From assembly GCA_029238125.1 (NCBI GenBank), contig JAQWGQ010000003.1, positions 1 through 57,871 on the forward strand: a DNA stretch of 57,871 nt, read 5' to 3'. This document shows, one piece after another, positions 16,033 through 24,395 of the stretch (position 1 is the first letter of the stretch; the number at the start of each line of letters is the position of its first letter). The position numbers and the translations under genes are program-made. The DNA comes from Flavobacteriaceae bacterium. Lineage in GTDB: Bacteria; Bacteroidota; Bacteroidia; Flavobacteriales; Flavobacteriaceae. The notes beneath the pieces were generated by a model. That model made no database searches and was not told the origin of the DNA. It was given only the letters and a program-made list of their open reading frames with translations.

Positions 16033-16838
16033 GAGTTAAAGTAGTTGATGTCTATTCTTTCCCCAAAAAACCCAAGTTTGTTTAACAAAAACTTTGGGGA
16101 ATATACTTCACTATCTTTTTTCATACTATGAGATGCCCACCATGAAAACGTACTCGGCGCACAATATAATTCTTTAGCGCCCAACATATATGAAAAATCT
16201 AATATCGGTGTGTTAGACATCATTTTTAATGACCTAACCTTTAAGTCCTTAAAAAACTCTTTTGCGCGATTTTCAGAGTCTGTTAAAACAACAACGTCTT
16301 TATTCTGTTGAATATTTTGCTTTACTGCAGTATAATAATCCTCGTACTCTTTCGCCCAAACCGAGTCGCCATAGCGATAGTGTACTGCTACATAAGGGGC
16401 TCTATGTTTGTTTGACAAATATCGTTTTTGGAGAGACTTTACAATTTGTTGGATTTCTTTTTGGTTAGATTCTAAATATCTTTTTGATTGAAAATACCCA
16501 AAAAGGTGCTTGCTAGTTGTCAAATAACTGTCTTTAAATGATTCTGAAAAAAAATAGATTGAGCATACGGGGATTTTAAACCGTTGGCTAATCTTTCCGA
16601 AAACCATTATGAGTGCTGTTTTTAGAATTGACTGTTTATTTACAACTACACCAAGGTCTTTAAAAACCTCTAGGTAAATTTGATCATGAATTTTCCAGCC
16701 CAAGATCTTAGTAATCAAGTTTTTCTTTGTCAATGTATCAATAAAAACAGGGCTGTGACCCTGGTTCTTTAGAGCTAAATAATGTACGAGCTGGAATAGG
16801 ACATTGCCAAATCCCCCTTGTAAATAAATTTTACACAT
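16029..16838 (-). CDS. GT11 alpha-1,2-fucosyl/colitosyltransferase-like enzyme
   Basis: This 269-residue enzyme shows the GT11 pattern: IYLQGGFGNVLFQLVHYLAL at the start (family GG-L-GNQ-x-FQ), VAVHYRYGDSV in place of H-x-R-R-GDY, and CAPSTFSWWAS near the C-terminus, like N-S-T-F-S-W-W. GT11 enzymes transfer L-fucose from GDP-fucose, and members from colitose O-antigens, such as WbgN of E. coli O55, transfer colitose. Because the next three genes upstream build GDP-colitose, colitose is the more likely donor sugar here. That is inference; the changed H-Y-R-Y motif may reflect it. It overlaps colD by 8 bases and the flippase gene by 4. Confidence 0.82.
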   Translation of the reverse strand: MCKIYLQGGFGNVLFQLVHYLALKNQGHSPVFIDTLTKKNLITKILGWKIHDQIYLEVFKDLGVVVNKQSILKTALIMVFGKISQRFKIPVCSIYFFSESFKDSYLTTSKHLFGYFQSKRYLESNQKEIQQIVKSLQKRYLSNKHRAPYVAVHYRYGDSVWAKEYEDYYTAVKQNIQQNKDVVVLTDSENRAKEFFKDLKVRSLKMMSNTPILDFSYMLGAKELYCAPSTFSWWASHSMKKDSEVYSPKFLLNKLGFFGERIDINYFNS

Positions 16839-17991
16839 TACTTAAAACCTCCTTCAAATAATCTAGTTCAGAAATCAGAGGTTCTTGAGAGTTTCCTACA
16901 AAAAAACCATTGTAGTGTAATTGATCTGCGTTTGGCAAACTGTTGTGTTTGTCGTAATCGAAAAACCGCATGACTTCATTTTTTGTGAAATCACCAGTGA
17001 CGATAGGTCTAGAGTCAATATTCGCTTTTGTCAAGACTTCAATAATTTTTTCGCGGTTCAACTTTAAGTCTTTTATAATGAATGAAAAGCCAAACCAAGA
17101 GCTTTCACCTAATTCTTTTTGAATAATAAATCTGTTGTCGTCTTTAAATAAGGTAATAAAGTGCTCTGCGTTTTTTCTTCTCTGGTTGATAAACCCATCC
17201 AGTTTAAGCAATTGTTCCGAACCAATTGCTCCGCTCATTTCGAGTGGTCTAACATTATACCCTGGCAAAACAAATCGAAACGCCTCTTCAAACCAATTGT
17301 CTGACTTGTTAAAAACATGGTTGTTTCTTGGAAGGTTTCTAGTCCATCCATGAGCTCGCAAACAAAGCAAAACATGGTAAAGCTCTTCGTCATCGGTCAC
17401 AACCATTCCGCCTTCCATAGTTGATATGTGATGTGAAAAAAAGGAGCTAAATGAACCCATAACGCCAAAAGTTCCTGTATACTTTCCATTATATTTGGCT
17501 CCCATAGACTCGCAGTTGTCTTCTATCAAAACAATGTCTTTTTCGTCAATAATTTCGAAAATTGCATCAAAATCATTTGAATTGCCAAGAAGGTTAACAG
17601 CCATAACCGCTTTCGTTTGTTTTGTAATCGCTTCTTTTAGATCTGACAAATTATAATTTAGAGTTTCAGCATCTATATCCACAAACTTTAGTTTTAGGCC
17701 ATACTGTTGAAGTGGAAAGTAAGTTGTTGACCAAGAAACGGCTGGTACAATTATCTCGTCTCCAATCTTAAGTCTTGGTGTTTTTGTATAAAACAAGGCT
17801 GCCGTCATTATAAGGTTGGCTGTTGATCCAGAACTACACATTACTGCGTGTTTTGCACCAAAATAAGAAGAAAACTCTTTTTCATACTTCGCAACCTTTG
17901 GCCCCATAGAATACATGTCAGATTCTATGACGCTCTGCATGGCTTTAATCTCTTCATCACCCCACGATGAGGTTGCTAAACTATACTTCAT
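16831..17991 (-). CDS. colD: GDP-4-keto-6-deoxy-D-mannose 3-dehydratase (PLP-dependent)
   Basis: This 386-residue protein has the DegT/DnrJ/EryC1 fold and removes the 3-hydroxyl of GDP-4-keto-6-deoxymannose, the committed step to colitose. The decisive feature is FFSHHISTMEGGMVV: the lysine that anchors PLP in sugar aminotransferases is replaced by histidine at residue 188, the position of the catalytic His188 of E. coli ColD. Other segments matching ColD as I remember it are SSGSTANL, IIVPAVSWSTTY, IEDNCESMGA, RAHGWTRNLP, FVLPGYNVRPLEMSGAIG and SRPIVTGDF. It overlaps colC by 11 bases. A plain aminotransferase such as perosamine synthase is excluded by the missing lysine. Confidence 0.93.
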   Translation of the reverse strand: MKYSLATSSWGDEEIKAMQSVIESDMYSMGPKVAKYEKEFSSYFGAKHAVMCSSGSTANLIMTAALFYTKTPRLKIGDEIIVPAVSWSTTYFPLQQYGLKLKFVDIDAETLNYNLSDLKEAITKQTKAVMAVNLLGNSNDFDAIFEIIDEKDIVLIEDNCESMGAKYNGKYTGTFGVMGSFSSFFSHHISTMEGGMVVTDDEELYHVLLCLRAHGWTRNLPRNNHVFNKSDNWFEEAFRFVLPGYNVRPLEMSGAIGSEQLLKLDGFINQRRKNAEHFITLFKDDNRFIIQKELGESSWFGFSFIIKDLKLNREKIIEVLTKANIDSRPIVTGDFTKNEVMRFFDYDKHNSLPNADQLHYNGFFVGNSQEPLISELDYLKEVLSNV

Positions 17992-18901
17992 ATGTATCTA
18001 GGTAGTATTGATAAGTTTTTTCTAGGCCCTCTCTTAAAGAGTTTTTTGGCTTCCATCCAATTTTCTTCTGTTTGGTAACATCACATAGTTTCCTTTTCAT
18101 TCCTGATGGCTTAGTTAAATCATATTCAAAACCTCGAGTGTAACCAACAACTTCCGCAATAGCATCATAATACTCCTTTATGGTAAAGTCACACCCTAAG
18201 CCAACATTGGTGATCGGCTCAATTTTATCGTAATTTTTTAAAGCATATGAAATAAAATCCACAAGATCTTCGACATACATAAACTCACGTCTTGCGTCTC
18301 CATCACCCCAAATTGTTGCGGTTTTTTTTGATTTTTTTGCTCTATGAAGCTTACGAATAACCGCTGGAATCATATGAGATTTTTTGGGATCAAACTTGTC
18401 ATATTTTCCATATAAGTTACATGGAATTATAGTTTTATAGTCCAACTTATATTCCCTTTTAGCGTATTCACATAATTTAGAAACTGTGATTTTTGCAATG
18501 GCATAACCCTCATTTGTGGGCTCTAAAGGGCCTGTTAAAATATCTTCTTCTTTTAGGTTTGAAGTTTGATCTTTTGGATACATACAAGAACTGCCAAGAT
18601 TGATTACTTTTCTAATCCGCTGATTAACACATGCGTTTATTAGGTTTAGACCCATTAATGTATTTGAAAAAAGAAAAGAATATGGCTTTTCTATATTTGT
18701 CTGAATCCCGCCAACAAGTCCAGCACAATGTATTACGGCGTCTGGTTTTATTTTCTTTATGAATGATTCTGTTTTACCATAGTCTAATATATTTAACTCT
18801 TGACTGTTTGGGGCGAATATTTCCGCTTGCGTATGTTTTCGCAAATAAGAAATTAGATTTCTACCAACCATTCCGCTACCGCCAGAAACAAAGATCTTCA
18901 T
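17981..18901 (-). CDS. colC: GDP-L-colitose synthase / GDP-L-fucose synthase family
   Basis: This 306-residue short-chain dehydrogenase has both epimerase and reductase activity in its family. [17 protein letters not shown] binds NADP(H), LGSSCMYPKD holds Ser and Cys106, NEGYAIAKI holds Tyr133 and Lys137, and SHMIPAVIRKL holds His176; Cys106 and His176 correspond to the residues used for epimerisation in Fcl. ColC and Fcl are homologous. Next to ColD, and with GLGCDFTIKEYYDAIAEVV as in colitose synthases, ColC is the better reading. If ColD were inactive it could make GDP-fucose instead. Start: ATG at 18901 overlapping the gmd stop in TGATG. Confidence 0.85.
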   Translation of the reverse strand: MKIFVSGGSGMVGRNLISYLRKHTQAEIFAPNSQELNILDYGKTESFIKKIKPDAVIHCAGLVGGIQTNIEKPYSFLFSNTLMGLNLINACVNQRIRKVINLGSSCMYPKDQTSNLKEEDILTGPLEPTNEGYAIAKITVSKLCEYAKREYKLDYKTIIPCNLYGKYDKFDPKKSHMIPAVIRKLHRAKKSKKTATIWGDGDARREFMYVEDLVDFISYALKNYDKIEPITNVGLGCDFTIKEYYDAIAEVVGYTRGFEYDLTKPSGMKRKLCDVTKQKKIGWKPKNSLREGLEKTYQYYLDTYEV

Positions 18902-20016
18902 CACTCAAAATAATTCTTGGTTTCAAATCCCTTTTCTCTTAGAAGTTTATCTCGCTTCATGAGCTTTAGATCTGACTCCATCATCTCTTTACAAAGCTGG
19001 TCAAGAGAAATTTTTGGTTCCCAGCCTAACTTATTTTTCGCTTTAGATGCATCTCCAATCAAAAGGTCAACTTCAGTTGGACGATAATATCTTGGGTCAA
19101 TTTGGAGAACTTTTCCACCTGTGCTTAATTGATATTCTGAATTACTACAATTTTTAATGATTCCCGCTTCATCAACTCCTTTGCCATGAAACTCCAATTC
19201 AATCCCCACGTGCGCAAATGCCATTTTAACAAAATCTCTCACTGTAGTTGTTTTTCCTGTTGCGATTACCCAATCTTCAGCTTTATCAGTTTGAAGGATC
19301 ATCCACATCATTCGCACATAATCCTTGGCGTGCCCCCAATCTCGTTTAGCATCCAGGTTTCCTAAATAAAAACTGTCTTGTAGACCTAGTGCAATTCGAG
19401 AAACAGCACGCGTAATTTTTCGAGTAACAAAGGTTTCTCCTCGGATTGGTGACTCGTGGTTAAATAATATTCCATTACATGCAAACATATTGTGTGCTTC
19501 ACGGTAATTGACTGTAATCCAATACGCATACATCTTTGCTACACCATAGGGTGAGCGTGGGTAAAATGGTGTGTTTTCTGTTTGAGGAATTTCTTGAACC
19601 TTGCCATATAACTCAGAAGTTGAAGCTTGGTAGATACGGGTCTTATTTTCAAGACCTGTGATTCGAATCGCCTCTAACAAACGTAAAGTTCCTACCCCGT
19701 CAGTGTCGGCTACATACTCAGGGATGTCGAAAGATACACGGACATGAGACATCGCGGCTAAGTTGTAAATCTCATCTGGTTGAATTTCTTGTACCAAGCG
19801 GATTAGATTAGTAGAGTCTGTCATATCCCCAAAGTGCAAAAAGAACTTGGGGTTGGGGTTGTGAGGGTCTTCGTAAATGTGGTCAATGCGGTCTGTATTA
19901 AACAACGATGTTCTTCTTTTTAAGCCGTGAACCACATAATCTTTTTTTAAGAGAAATTCGGCCAAATAGGCACCGTCTTGCCCTGTGATTCCTGTAATTA
20001 GTGCAACTTTACTCAT
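18901..20016 (-). CDS. gmd: GDP-mannose 4,6-dehydratase
   Basis: This 371-residue NADP-dependent enzyme converts GDP-mannose to GDP-4-keto-6-deoxymannose, the branch point to fucose, colitose and related sugars. [20 protein letters not shown] binds the cofactor. The catalytic set is Thr133 and Glu135 in [10 protein letters not shown], with Tyr157 and Lys161 in RSPYGVAK, the same numbering as the E. coli enzyme. [18 protein letters not shown] is the typical dimer/cofactor loop. It starts 7 bases after the nucleotidyltransferase gene. It supplies the substrate for the ColD encoded two genes downstream. Codon and base use is less A+T-skewed than in the genes further along the operon. Confidence 0.97.
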   Translation of the reverse strand: MSKVALITGITGQDGAYLAEFLLKKDYVVHGLKRRTSLFNTDRIDHIYEDPHNPNPKFFLHFGDMTDSTNLIRLVQEIQPDEIYNLAAMSHVRVSFDIPEYVADTDGVGTLRLLEAIRITGLENKTRIYQASTSELYGKVQEIPQTENTPFYPRSPYGVAKMYAYWITVNYREAHNMFACNGILFNHESPIRGETFVTRKITRAVSRIALGLQDSFYLGNLDAKRDWGHAKDYVRMMWMILQTDKAEDWVIATGKTTTVRDFVKMAFAHVGIELEFHGKGVDEAGIIKNCSNSEYQLSTGGKVLQIDPRYYRPTEVDLLIGDASKAKNKLGWEPKISLDQLCKEMMESDLKLMKRDKLLREKGFETKNYFE

Positions 20017-20023
20017 GTTTCTA

Positions 20024-20449
20024 TTAATGCTTTTTTAACAACCAGCTACTACTTTGTATCTTCTCTCCTAATCCGTCGATTAGCATCACTCCTAACTCCT
20101 TACAAACCGGAATTTCGGGAATGGTATCATTGTTTTGGTCTCCGCCATTGGCAAAAGCCAAATCATAATCGGTGCCATACTGTTCTGTTATTTTGCGAAT
20201 AGTCTCGCACACCGTTAGGTTTTGGTCAATGGACAAAATCACTTTATCTACTGACTTAATATTGCTGACAATCAGTAAACGCTCCTGTTCATCTTGGAAG
20301 GGCTTGCTCCCTTTTAGTTCCCTCTGATGATCATTATTGACAATCACAAAAAGCTCATCACAAAGCATCTTGGCCTTATTAAAATATTCCAAATGCCCTT
20401 TGTGCAAAGGATTAAAATAACCCGATACAATGATTGCTTTTTTCTTCAT
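20024..20449 (-). CDS. Cytidylyltransferase-like nucleotidyltransferase
   Basis: This 141-residue single-domain protein has the HxGH nucleotidyltransferase fold. [15 protein letters not shown] carries the nucleotide-binding H-x-G-H, and [13 protein letters not shown] lies where TagD and RfaE-C have their second conserved loop. The C-terminal R-T-E-G-I-S-T-T signature of glycerol-3-phosphate cytidylyltransferases is replaced by [13 protein letters not shown]. It should therefore activate a phosphorylated small molecule or sugar with CTP or ATP, but the substrate is open. It lies between glmS (TAATG overlap) and gmd, so a role in supplying an activated building block for the glycan is likely by context. 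Confidence 0.82.
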   Translation of the reverse strand: MKKKAIIVSGYFNPLHKGHLEYFNKAKMLCDELFVIVNNDHQRELKGSKPFQDEQERLLIVSNIKSVDKVILSIDQNLTVCETIRKITEQYGTDYDLAFANGGDQNNDTIPEIPVCKELGVMLIDGLGEKIQSSSWLLKKH

Positions 20450-22290
20450 TATTCAACCGTTACGGATTTTGCCAAGTTTCTTGGTTGATCAACATTACAA
20501 CCTCGCATCAGAGCGATATGATAGGCAAGTAACTGCAATGGGACTGATGCCAAAATAGGGGTAAGCGACTCGGTCACTTCTGGAATTTCAATCACATGGT
20601 CAGCCAATGCCTTTACCGGTCTATCACCCTTGGTCACAACGGCAATGATTTTCCCATTTCGCGATTTGATTTCTTGAATATTGCTCACCACCTTTTCATA
20701 GTGCCCTTTGTTGGTGGCAATCACCACCACAGGCATGTTTTTGTCAATTAGTGCAATGGGGCCATGCTTCATTTCTGCTGCGGGATAGCCCTCTGCGTGG
20801 ATATAGGAGATTTCTTTAAGCTTTAAGGCTCCCTCCAGGGCTACTGGAAAATTATACCCGCGGCCCAAATACAAAAAGTTGGCGGCGTCTTTGTAATTTT
20901 TTGCAATCTGCTCAATCTCTTTTTCAATTTTCAATACGGTTTCTACGGCTTTGGGAAGGGCTTCCAACTCCTCGGCAACACGATTAAAATCTTCAGCTGA
21001 TAATGTTCCGCGCAATTGTCCCAAACGCAATCCAATCAACAGCAACAAGGTGATTTGAGTGGTAAAGGCCTTAGTTGATGCCACCCCAATTTCTGGGCCT
21101 GCATGCGTATAAGCACCCGTATCTGCAGCACGTGCAATCGAACTTCCCACAACATTACAAATCCCAAAGACAAAAGCACCTGCTTCTTTGGCCAGCTTGA
21201 TCGCTGCTAAGGTGTCTGCTGTTTCACCCGATTGGGATATCGCAATGACCACATCCTCGTTGGTGATTATTGGATTTCGATAACGGAATTCTGACGCGTA
21301 TTCCACTTCAACAGGAATTCGTGCCGCATCTTCAAACAAATATTCGCCAACCAAACCTGCGTGCCAAGAGGTGCCACAAGCAATGATGATAATTCGCTTG
21401 GCGTTTTGAAACACCGTTTTGTGTTCTTCCAAACCAGATAACAAAATCTGTTGTTGATCCCTGTGAAGTCTTCCGCGGAAAGTATCAATAATCGCAGCGG
21501 GTTGGTCATAAATCTCTTTGAGCATAAAATGGTCATAACCCCCTTTTTCAATTTTTTCTAAGCTGAGCTGCAATTCTTGAATTTGAGGGTCAACCCGACT
21601 GTTGTCTGGAATCGCATACATTTTTAATCCCTTGTCTTGGTTGATGACCGCCATTTCGTTGTCTTCCAAATAAATGGAACGATTGGTGTATTCAATGAAA
21701 GGAGAAGCGTCAGAGGCCACAAAATATTCGTCTTTCCCCAACCCAATGGCAAGGGGGCTGCCCAACTTGGCAACCACGATTTCTTTGGGTCGCTCTTTGT
21801 CAAAAACCGCAATGGCGTAGGCGCCCACCACTTGATTCAGCGCGATTTGTACGGCTTTTCCCGTCTTCAACCCTTGAGTGATTTGGATATGCTCAATCAA
21901 ATTGACCAAAACCTCGGTGTCTGTTTCGGATGAGAACGTAAAGCCTTGTTCAGTTAAATAGGCACGTAAGGATTCATAGTTTTCAATGATCCCATTGTGA
22001 ACCAATACCAAACGACCTGAATTGGAGGTGTGTGGGTGGGCATTCACATCATTGGGAACCCCATGTGTTGCCCAACGTGTGTGTCCAATTCCAAGCGTAC
22101 CAGATCGTTTATCTTGTTGCGCCTTGGCTTCTAGATCCGCCACCTTACCTTTGGTTTTGGTTAGCTGTAACTCACTATTGAGTAAGGCAATCCCTGCACT
22201 GTCATAACCGCGATATTCCAAGCGTTTTAACCCTTGAATAATGATGGGGTATGCTCCGCGATTTCCGATATAACCTACAATTCCACACAT
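20449..22290 (-). CDS. glmS: Glutamine-fructose-6-phosphate aminotransferase
   Basis: This 613-residue enzyme makes glucosamine-6-phosphate from fructose-6-phosphate and glutamine, the entry to UDP-GlcNAc. The ATG at 22290 is required because it exposes MCGIVGYIG, whose Cys becomes the N-terminal nucleophile of the glutaminase domain. GIGHTRWATHG and VLVHNGIIENY follow in that domain. The two SIS isomerase domains contain IACGTSWHAG, AISQSGETADT and, at the C-terminus, PRNLAKSVTVE, the standard GlmS ending. It lies 1 base after ugd within the polysaccharide operon, an unusual placement for a housekeeping enzyme. That suggests it boosts amino-sugar supply for the glycan. Confidence 0.97.
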   Translation of the reverse strand: MCGIVGYIGNRGAYPIIIQGLKRLEYRGYDSAGIALLNSELQLTKTKGKVADLEAKAQQDKRSGTLGIGHTRWATHGVPNDVNAHPHTSNSGRLVLVHNGIIENYESLRAYLTEQGFTFSSETDTEVLVNLIEHIQITQGLKTGKAVQIALNQVVGAYAIAVFDKERPKEIVVAKLGSPLAIGLGKDEYFVASDASPFIEYTNRSIYLEDNEMAVINQDKGLKMYAIPDNSRVDPQIQELQLSLEKIEKGGYDHFMLKEIYDQPAAIIDTFRGRLHRDQQQILLSGLEEHKTVFQNAKRIIIIACGTSWHAGLVGEYLFEDAARIPVEVEYASEFRYRNPIITNEDVVIAISQSGETADTLAAIKLAKEAGAFVFGICNVVGSSIARAADTGAYTHAGPEIGVASTKAFTTQITLLLLIGLRLGQLRGTLSAEDFNRVAEELEALPKAVETVLKIEKEIEQIAKNYKDAANFLYLGRGYNFPVALEGALKLKEISYIHAEGYPAAEMKHGPIALIDKNMPVVVIATNKGHYEKVVSNIQEIKSRNGKIIAVVTKGDRPVKALADHVIEIPEVTESLTPILASVPLQLLAYHIALMRGCNVDQPRNLAKSVTVE

Positions 22291-22291
22291 A

Positions 22292-23707
22292 TTAGTCCTC
22301 GGTTGCTTTTCCAATCTCATAGGCCGTAAAGCCAATTGATTGCAGCTGGTTGTGATTTAAAATTTTTCTGCCGTCAAAAACAAAGGACGGCTTTTCCATT
22401 TGGGTATAAATGGTTTCAAAGTCTTGGGTTTGAAACACATCCCACTCTGTAATAACGGCCAAAGCATGGGCTTTCGTACATGCGGCCTGCGCCGAATCGA
22501 CACTGTGAAGCTTTTCTAGCTTTCCGTTGATCTCTTTTTCTGTTTCTCCGCGGTATTCCAATAGGGTTTGCAAATCCATCTGCATCCGAGCTAAAGATAC
22601 TTTGGGATCATACACAACAATCTCTGCGCCCTCAGATAGTAATTGATCTGCCACATAAATCGCTGCGGATTCTCTTGTGTCATTGGTGTCCTTTTTAAAG
22701 GCCCAGCCCCAAAAGGCAATTTTTTTGCCATTCACCGTATTGAATAGGGCCTGTTGAATCCGATTGGCAAAGCGGTTTTTTTGATAATCGTTTATGGTAA
22801 TAACGCCCTTCCAATAGTCGGCTACTTCATCTAGACCATATTGCTGACACAGATAAACTAGATTTAAAATGTCTTTTTGAAAACAGCTCCCCCCAAAACC
22901 AACTGATGCTTTTAAAAATTTGGAGCCAATCCGACTGTCCTTGCCAACTGCTGCGGCGACTTCTTCCACATCGGCACCTGTGGCTTCACAAAGTGCAGAT
23001 ATGCTGTTTATGGAGCTTATCCGCTGTGCCAAAAAGGCGTTGGAAACGAGCTTGGATAGCTCAGAAGACCAGACGTTGGTTGTCACAATTTTTTCAAGTG
23101 GAATCCAATTGGCATAAATATCAACTAGCGCCTGGACGGCTTTTTCGCCTTTAGTTGTTCTGCGACCCCCGATAAGCACCCGGTCTGATTTAAATAGATC
23201 TTCAATCGCCGTGCCTTCTGCTAAAAACTCGGGGTTGGACAAGACCTCAAAATGTGCGCCGTGGGGTGATTGTTCCAATATGGTTTGAATCGCTTCTGCT
23301 GTGCGAACAGGAAGTGTGCTTTTTTCGACCACGATTTTATCGCTCGTTGCCACCTCTGCAATGCGCCGAGCACATTGCTCAACATAGGTCAGGTCTGCAG
23401 CCATGCCCTTCCCCTTTCCGTAGGTTTTGGTAGGCGTATTGACCGCAATAAAAATGATGTCTGCTTCCTGAATTGCTTTGTCAACTTCTGTAGAAAAAAA
23501 GAGGTTTTTATCTCGTTCTTTGCCCACGACTTCGGCTAAACCTGGTTCGTAAATCGGTAAATTGTCTAAATCTGGGTCATTCCAAGCGGCAATGCGATCT
23601 TCGCTGATATCAACCACGGTAACTGTAATGTTTGGACATTGTCTGGCGATAACAGCCATGGTGGGTCCACCGACATAGCCAGCCCCAATACAACAGATTT
23701 TATTCAT
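22292..23707 (-). CDS. ugd: UDP-glucose 6-dehydrogenase
   Basis: This 471-residue enzyme oxidises UDP-glucose twice to UDP-glucuronate with [23 protein letters not shown] is the Rossmann start, AVNTPT and [13 protein letters not shown] follow, and the catalytic cysteine is Cys275 in [28 protein letters not shown] marks the C-terminal UDP-binding part. The length and the T-K-T-Y-G-x-G-K-G loop (residues 93-101) resemble the animal-type branch of UGDH found in some Bacteroidota rather than the shorter E. coli type. It overlaps the upstream outer-membrane protein gene by 8 bases. It suggests uronic acid in the polymer, or at least in the precursor pool. Confidence 0.95.
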   Translation of the reverse strand: MNKICCIGAGYVGGPTMAVIARQCPNITVTVVDISEDRIAAWNDPDLDNLPIYEPGLAEVVGKERDKNLFFSTEVDKAIQEADIIFIAVNTPTKTYGKGKGMAADLTYVEQCARRIAEVATSDKIVVEKSTLPVRTAEAIQTILEQSPHGAHFEVLSNPEFLAEGTAIEDLFKSDRVLIGGRRTTKGEKAVQALVDIYANWIPLEKIVTTNVWSSELSKLVSNAFLAQRISSINSISALCEATGADVEEVAAAVGKDSRIGSKFLKASVGFGGSCFQKDILNLVYLCQQYGLDEVADYWKGVITINDYQKNRFANRIQQALFNTVNGKKIAFWGWAFKKDTNDTRESAAIYVADQLLSEGAEIVVYDPKVSLARMQMDLQTLLEYRGETEKEINGKLEKLHSVDSAQAACTKAHALAVITEWDVFQTQDFETIYTQMEKPSFVFDGRKILNHNQLQSIGFTAYEIGKATED

Positions 23708-24395
23708 CCGGGTTCATTTTGGTTGCAAAAGTAGGGATTTTGTAGGTGAGCATCAGTCCGCCACGGTAAGCCACGACCTCACCTGATCCATTAAACGGTC
23801 GATATACCATTTCGTCTGGGTGATCTAAATCTACTCGCCTTAGTCCCTTATAGCCCTTGTACCAAGACTGTGTTAGTCCTGCCCCAATAAAAAATTCCAA
23901 ACCAAAGCCCTTTTTGAGTCGTTTTTTGTAGCCAACGCTAAGGCCATAAAAAGCCACACGCCCTGATTGGTATTCGTCATCCGGAACGTCTAACCGTTTT
24001 TCCGCACCTGATTTCTCTTCCCAATAATCGTAAATAATCGCAAATTCGGGTTTTTGTAGGGTAAACATCCCAAAGCCAATGTGAGGGCCAATAAACCATT
24101 TTTGGGTGTCACTTTGCTGATACCAACGATACTCCAAAAACACTTGATTCACATGCAAAGGAGTGTCATCGAGAAGTGGCTGTTCGTCCCAAAACGACCC
24201 TAGAACATCCAGCTGAAAAGATTGTTTTTCTCCTGTGGGAACTTCCAAGCCGAAGTTTGGTATCAATAATGGAAGTGTTACGAGATTGACTTTGGCTTCC
24301 GTTTGTCCCACAAGACTGATGCTAAAAACGAAAAAGAAAAACGTCAAAAGCCGTTTTGGAAAACGAATACATCGAAAGATCGCTTGTGTTGTCAT
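23700..24395 (-). CDS. Predicted outer-membrane beta-barrel protein, unknown function
   Basis: This 231-residue protein has an N-terminal signal peptide (hydrophobic residues about 15-31, ending SLVGQTEA). The mature part has alternating aromatic and polar strands, such as [40 protein letters not shown] and [15 protein letters not shown], ending in a strand before a short tail. This is the pattern of a small eight-stranded barrel. Glycine-containing strands GPHIGFG and EFFIGAGL resemble porin-family or DUF3575-like proteins, but I cannot assign a family. It is the second gene of the glycan operon, directly after the membrane-spanning kelch/winged-helix protein (TAAATG junction), and overlaps ugd by 8 bases. 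Confidence 0.75.
   Translation of the reverse strand: MTTQAIFRCIRFPKRLLTFFFFVFSISLVGQTEAKVNLVTLPLLIPNFGLEVPTGEKQSFQLDVLGSFWDEQPLLDDTPLHVNQVFLEYRWYQQSDTQKWFIGPHIGFGMFTLQKPEFAIIYDYWEEKSGAEKRLDVPDDEYQSGRVAFYGLSVGYKKRLKKGFGLEFFIGAGLTQSWYKGYKGLRRVDLDHPDEMVYRPFNGSGEVVAYRGGLMLTYKIPTFATKMNPDE

Noticed and set aside
16831-17991. Perosamine synthase or another sugar aminotransferase
   Set aside because: The PLP-binding lysine is replaced by histidine in SHHISTMEGG, which points to ColD-type dehydration rather than transamination.
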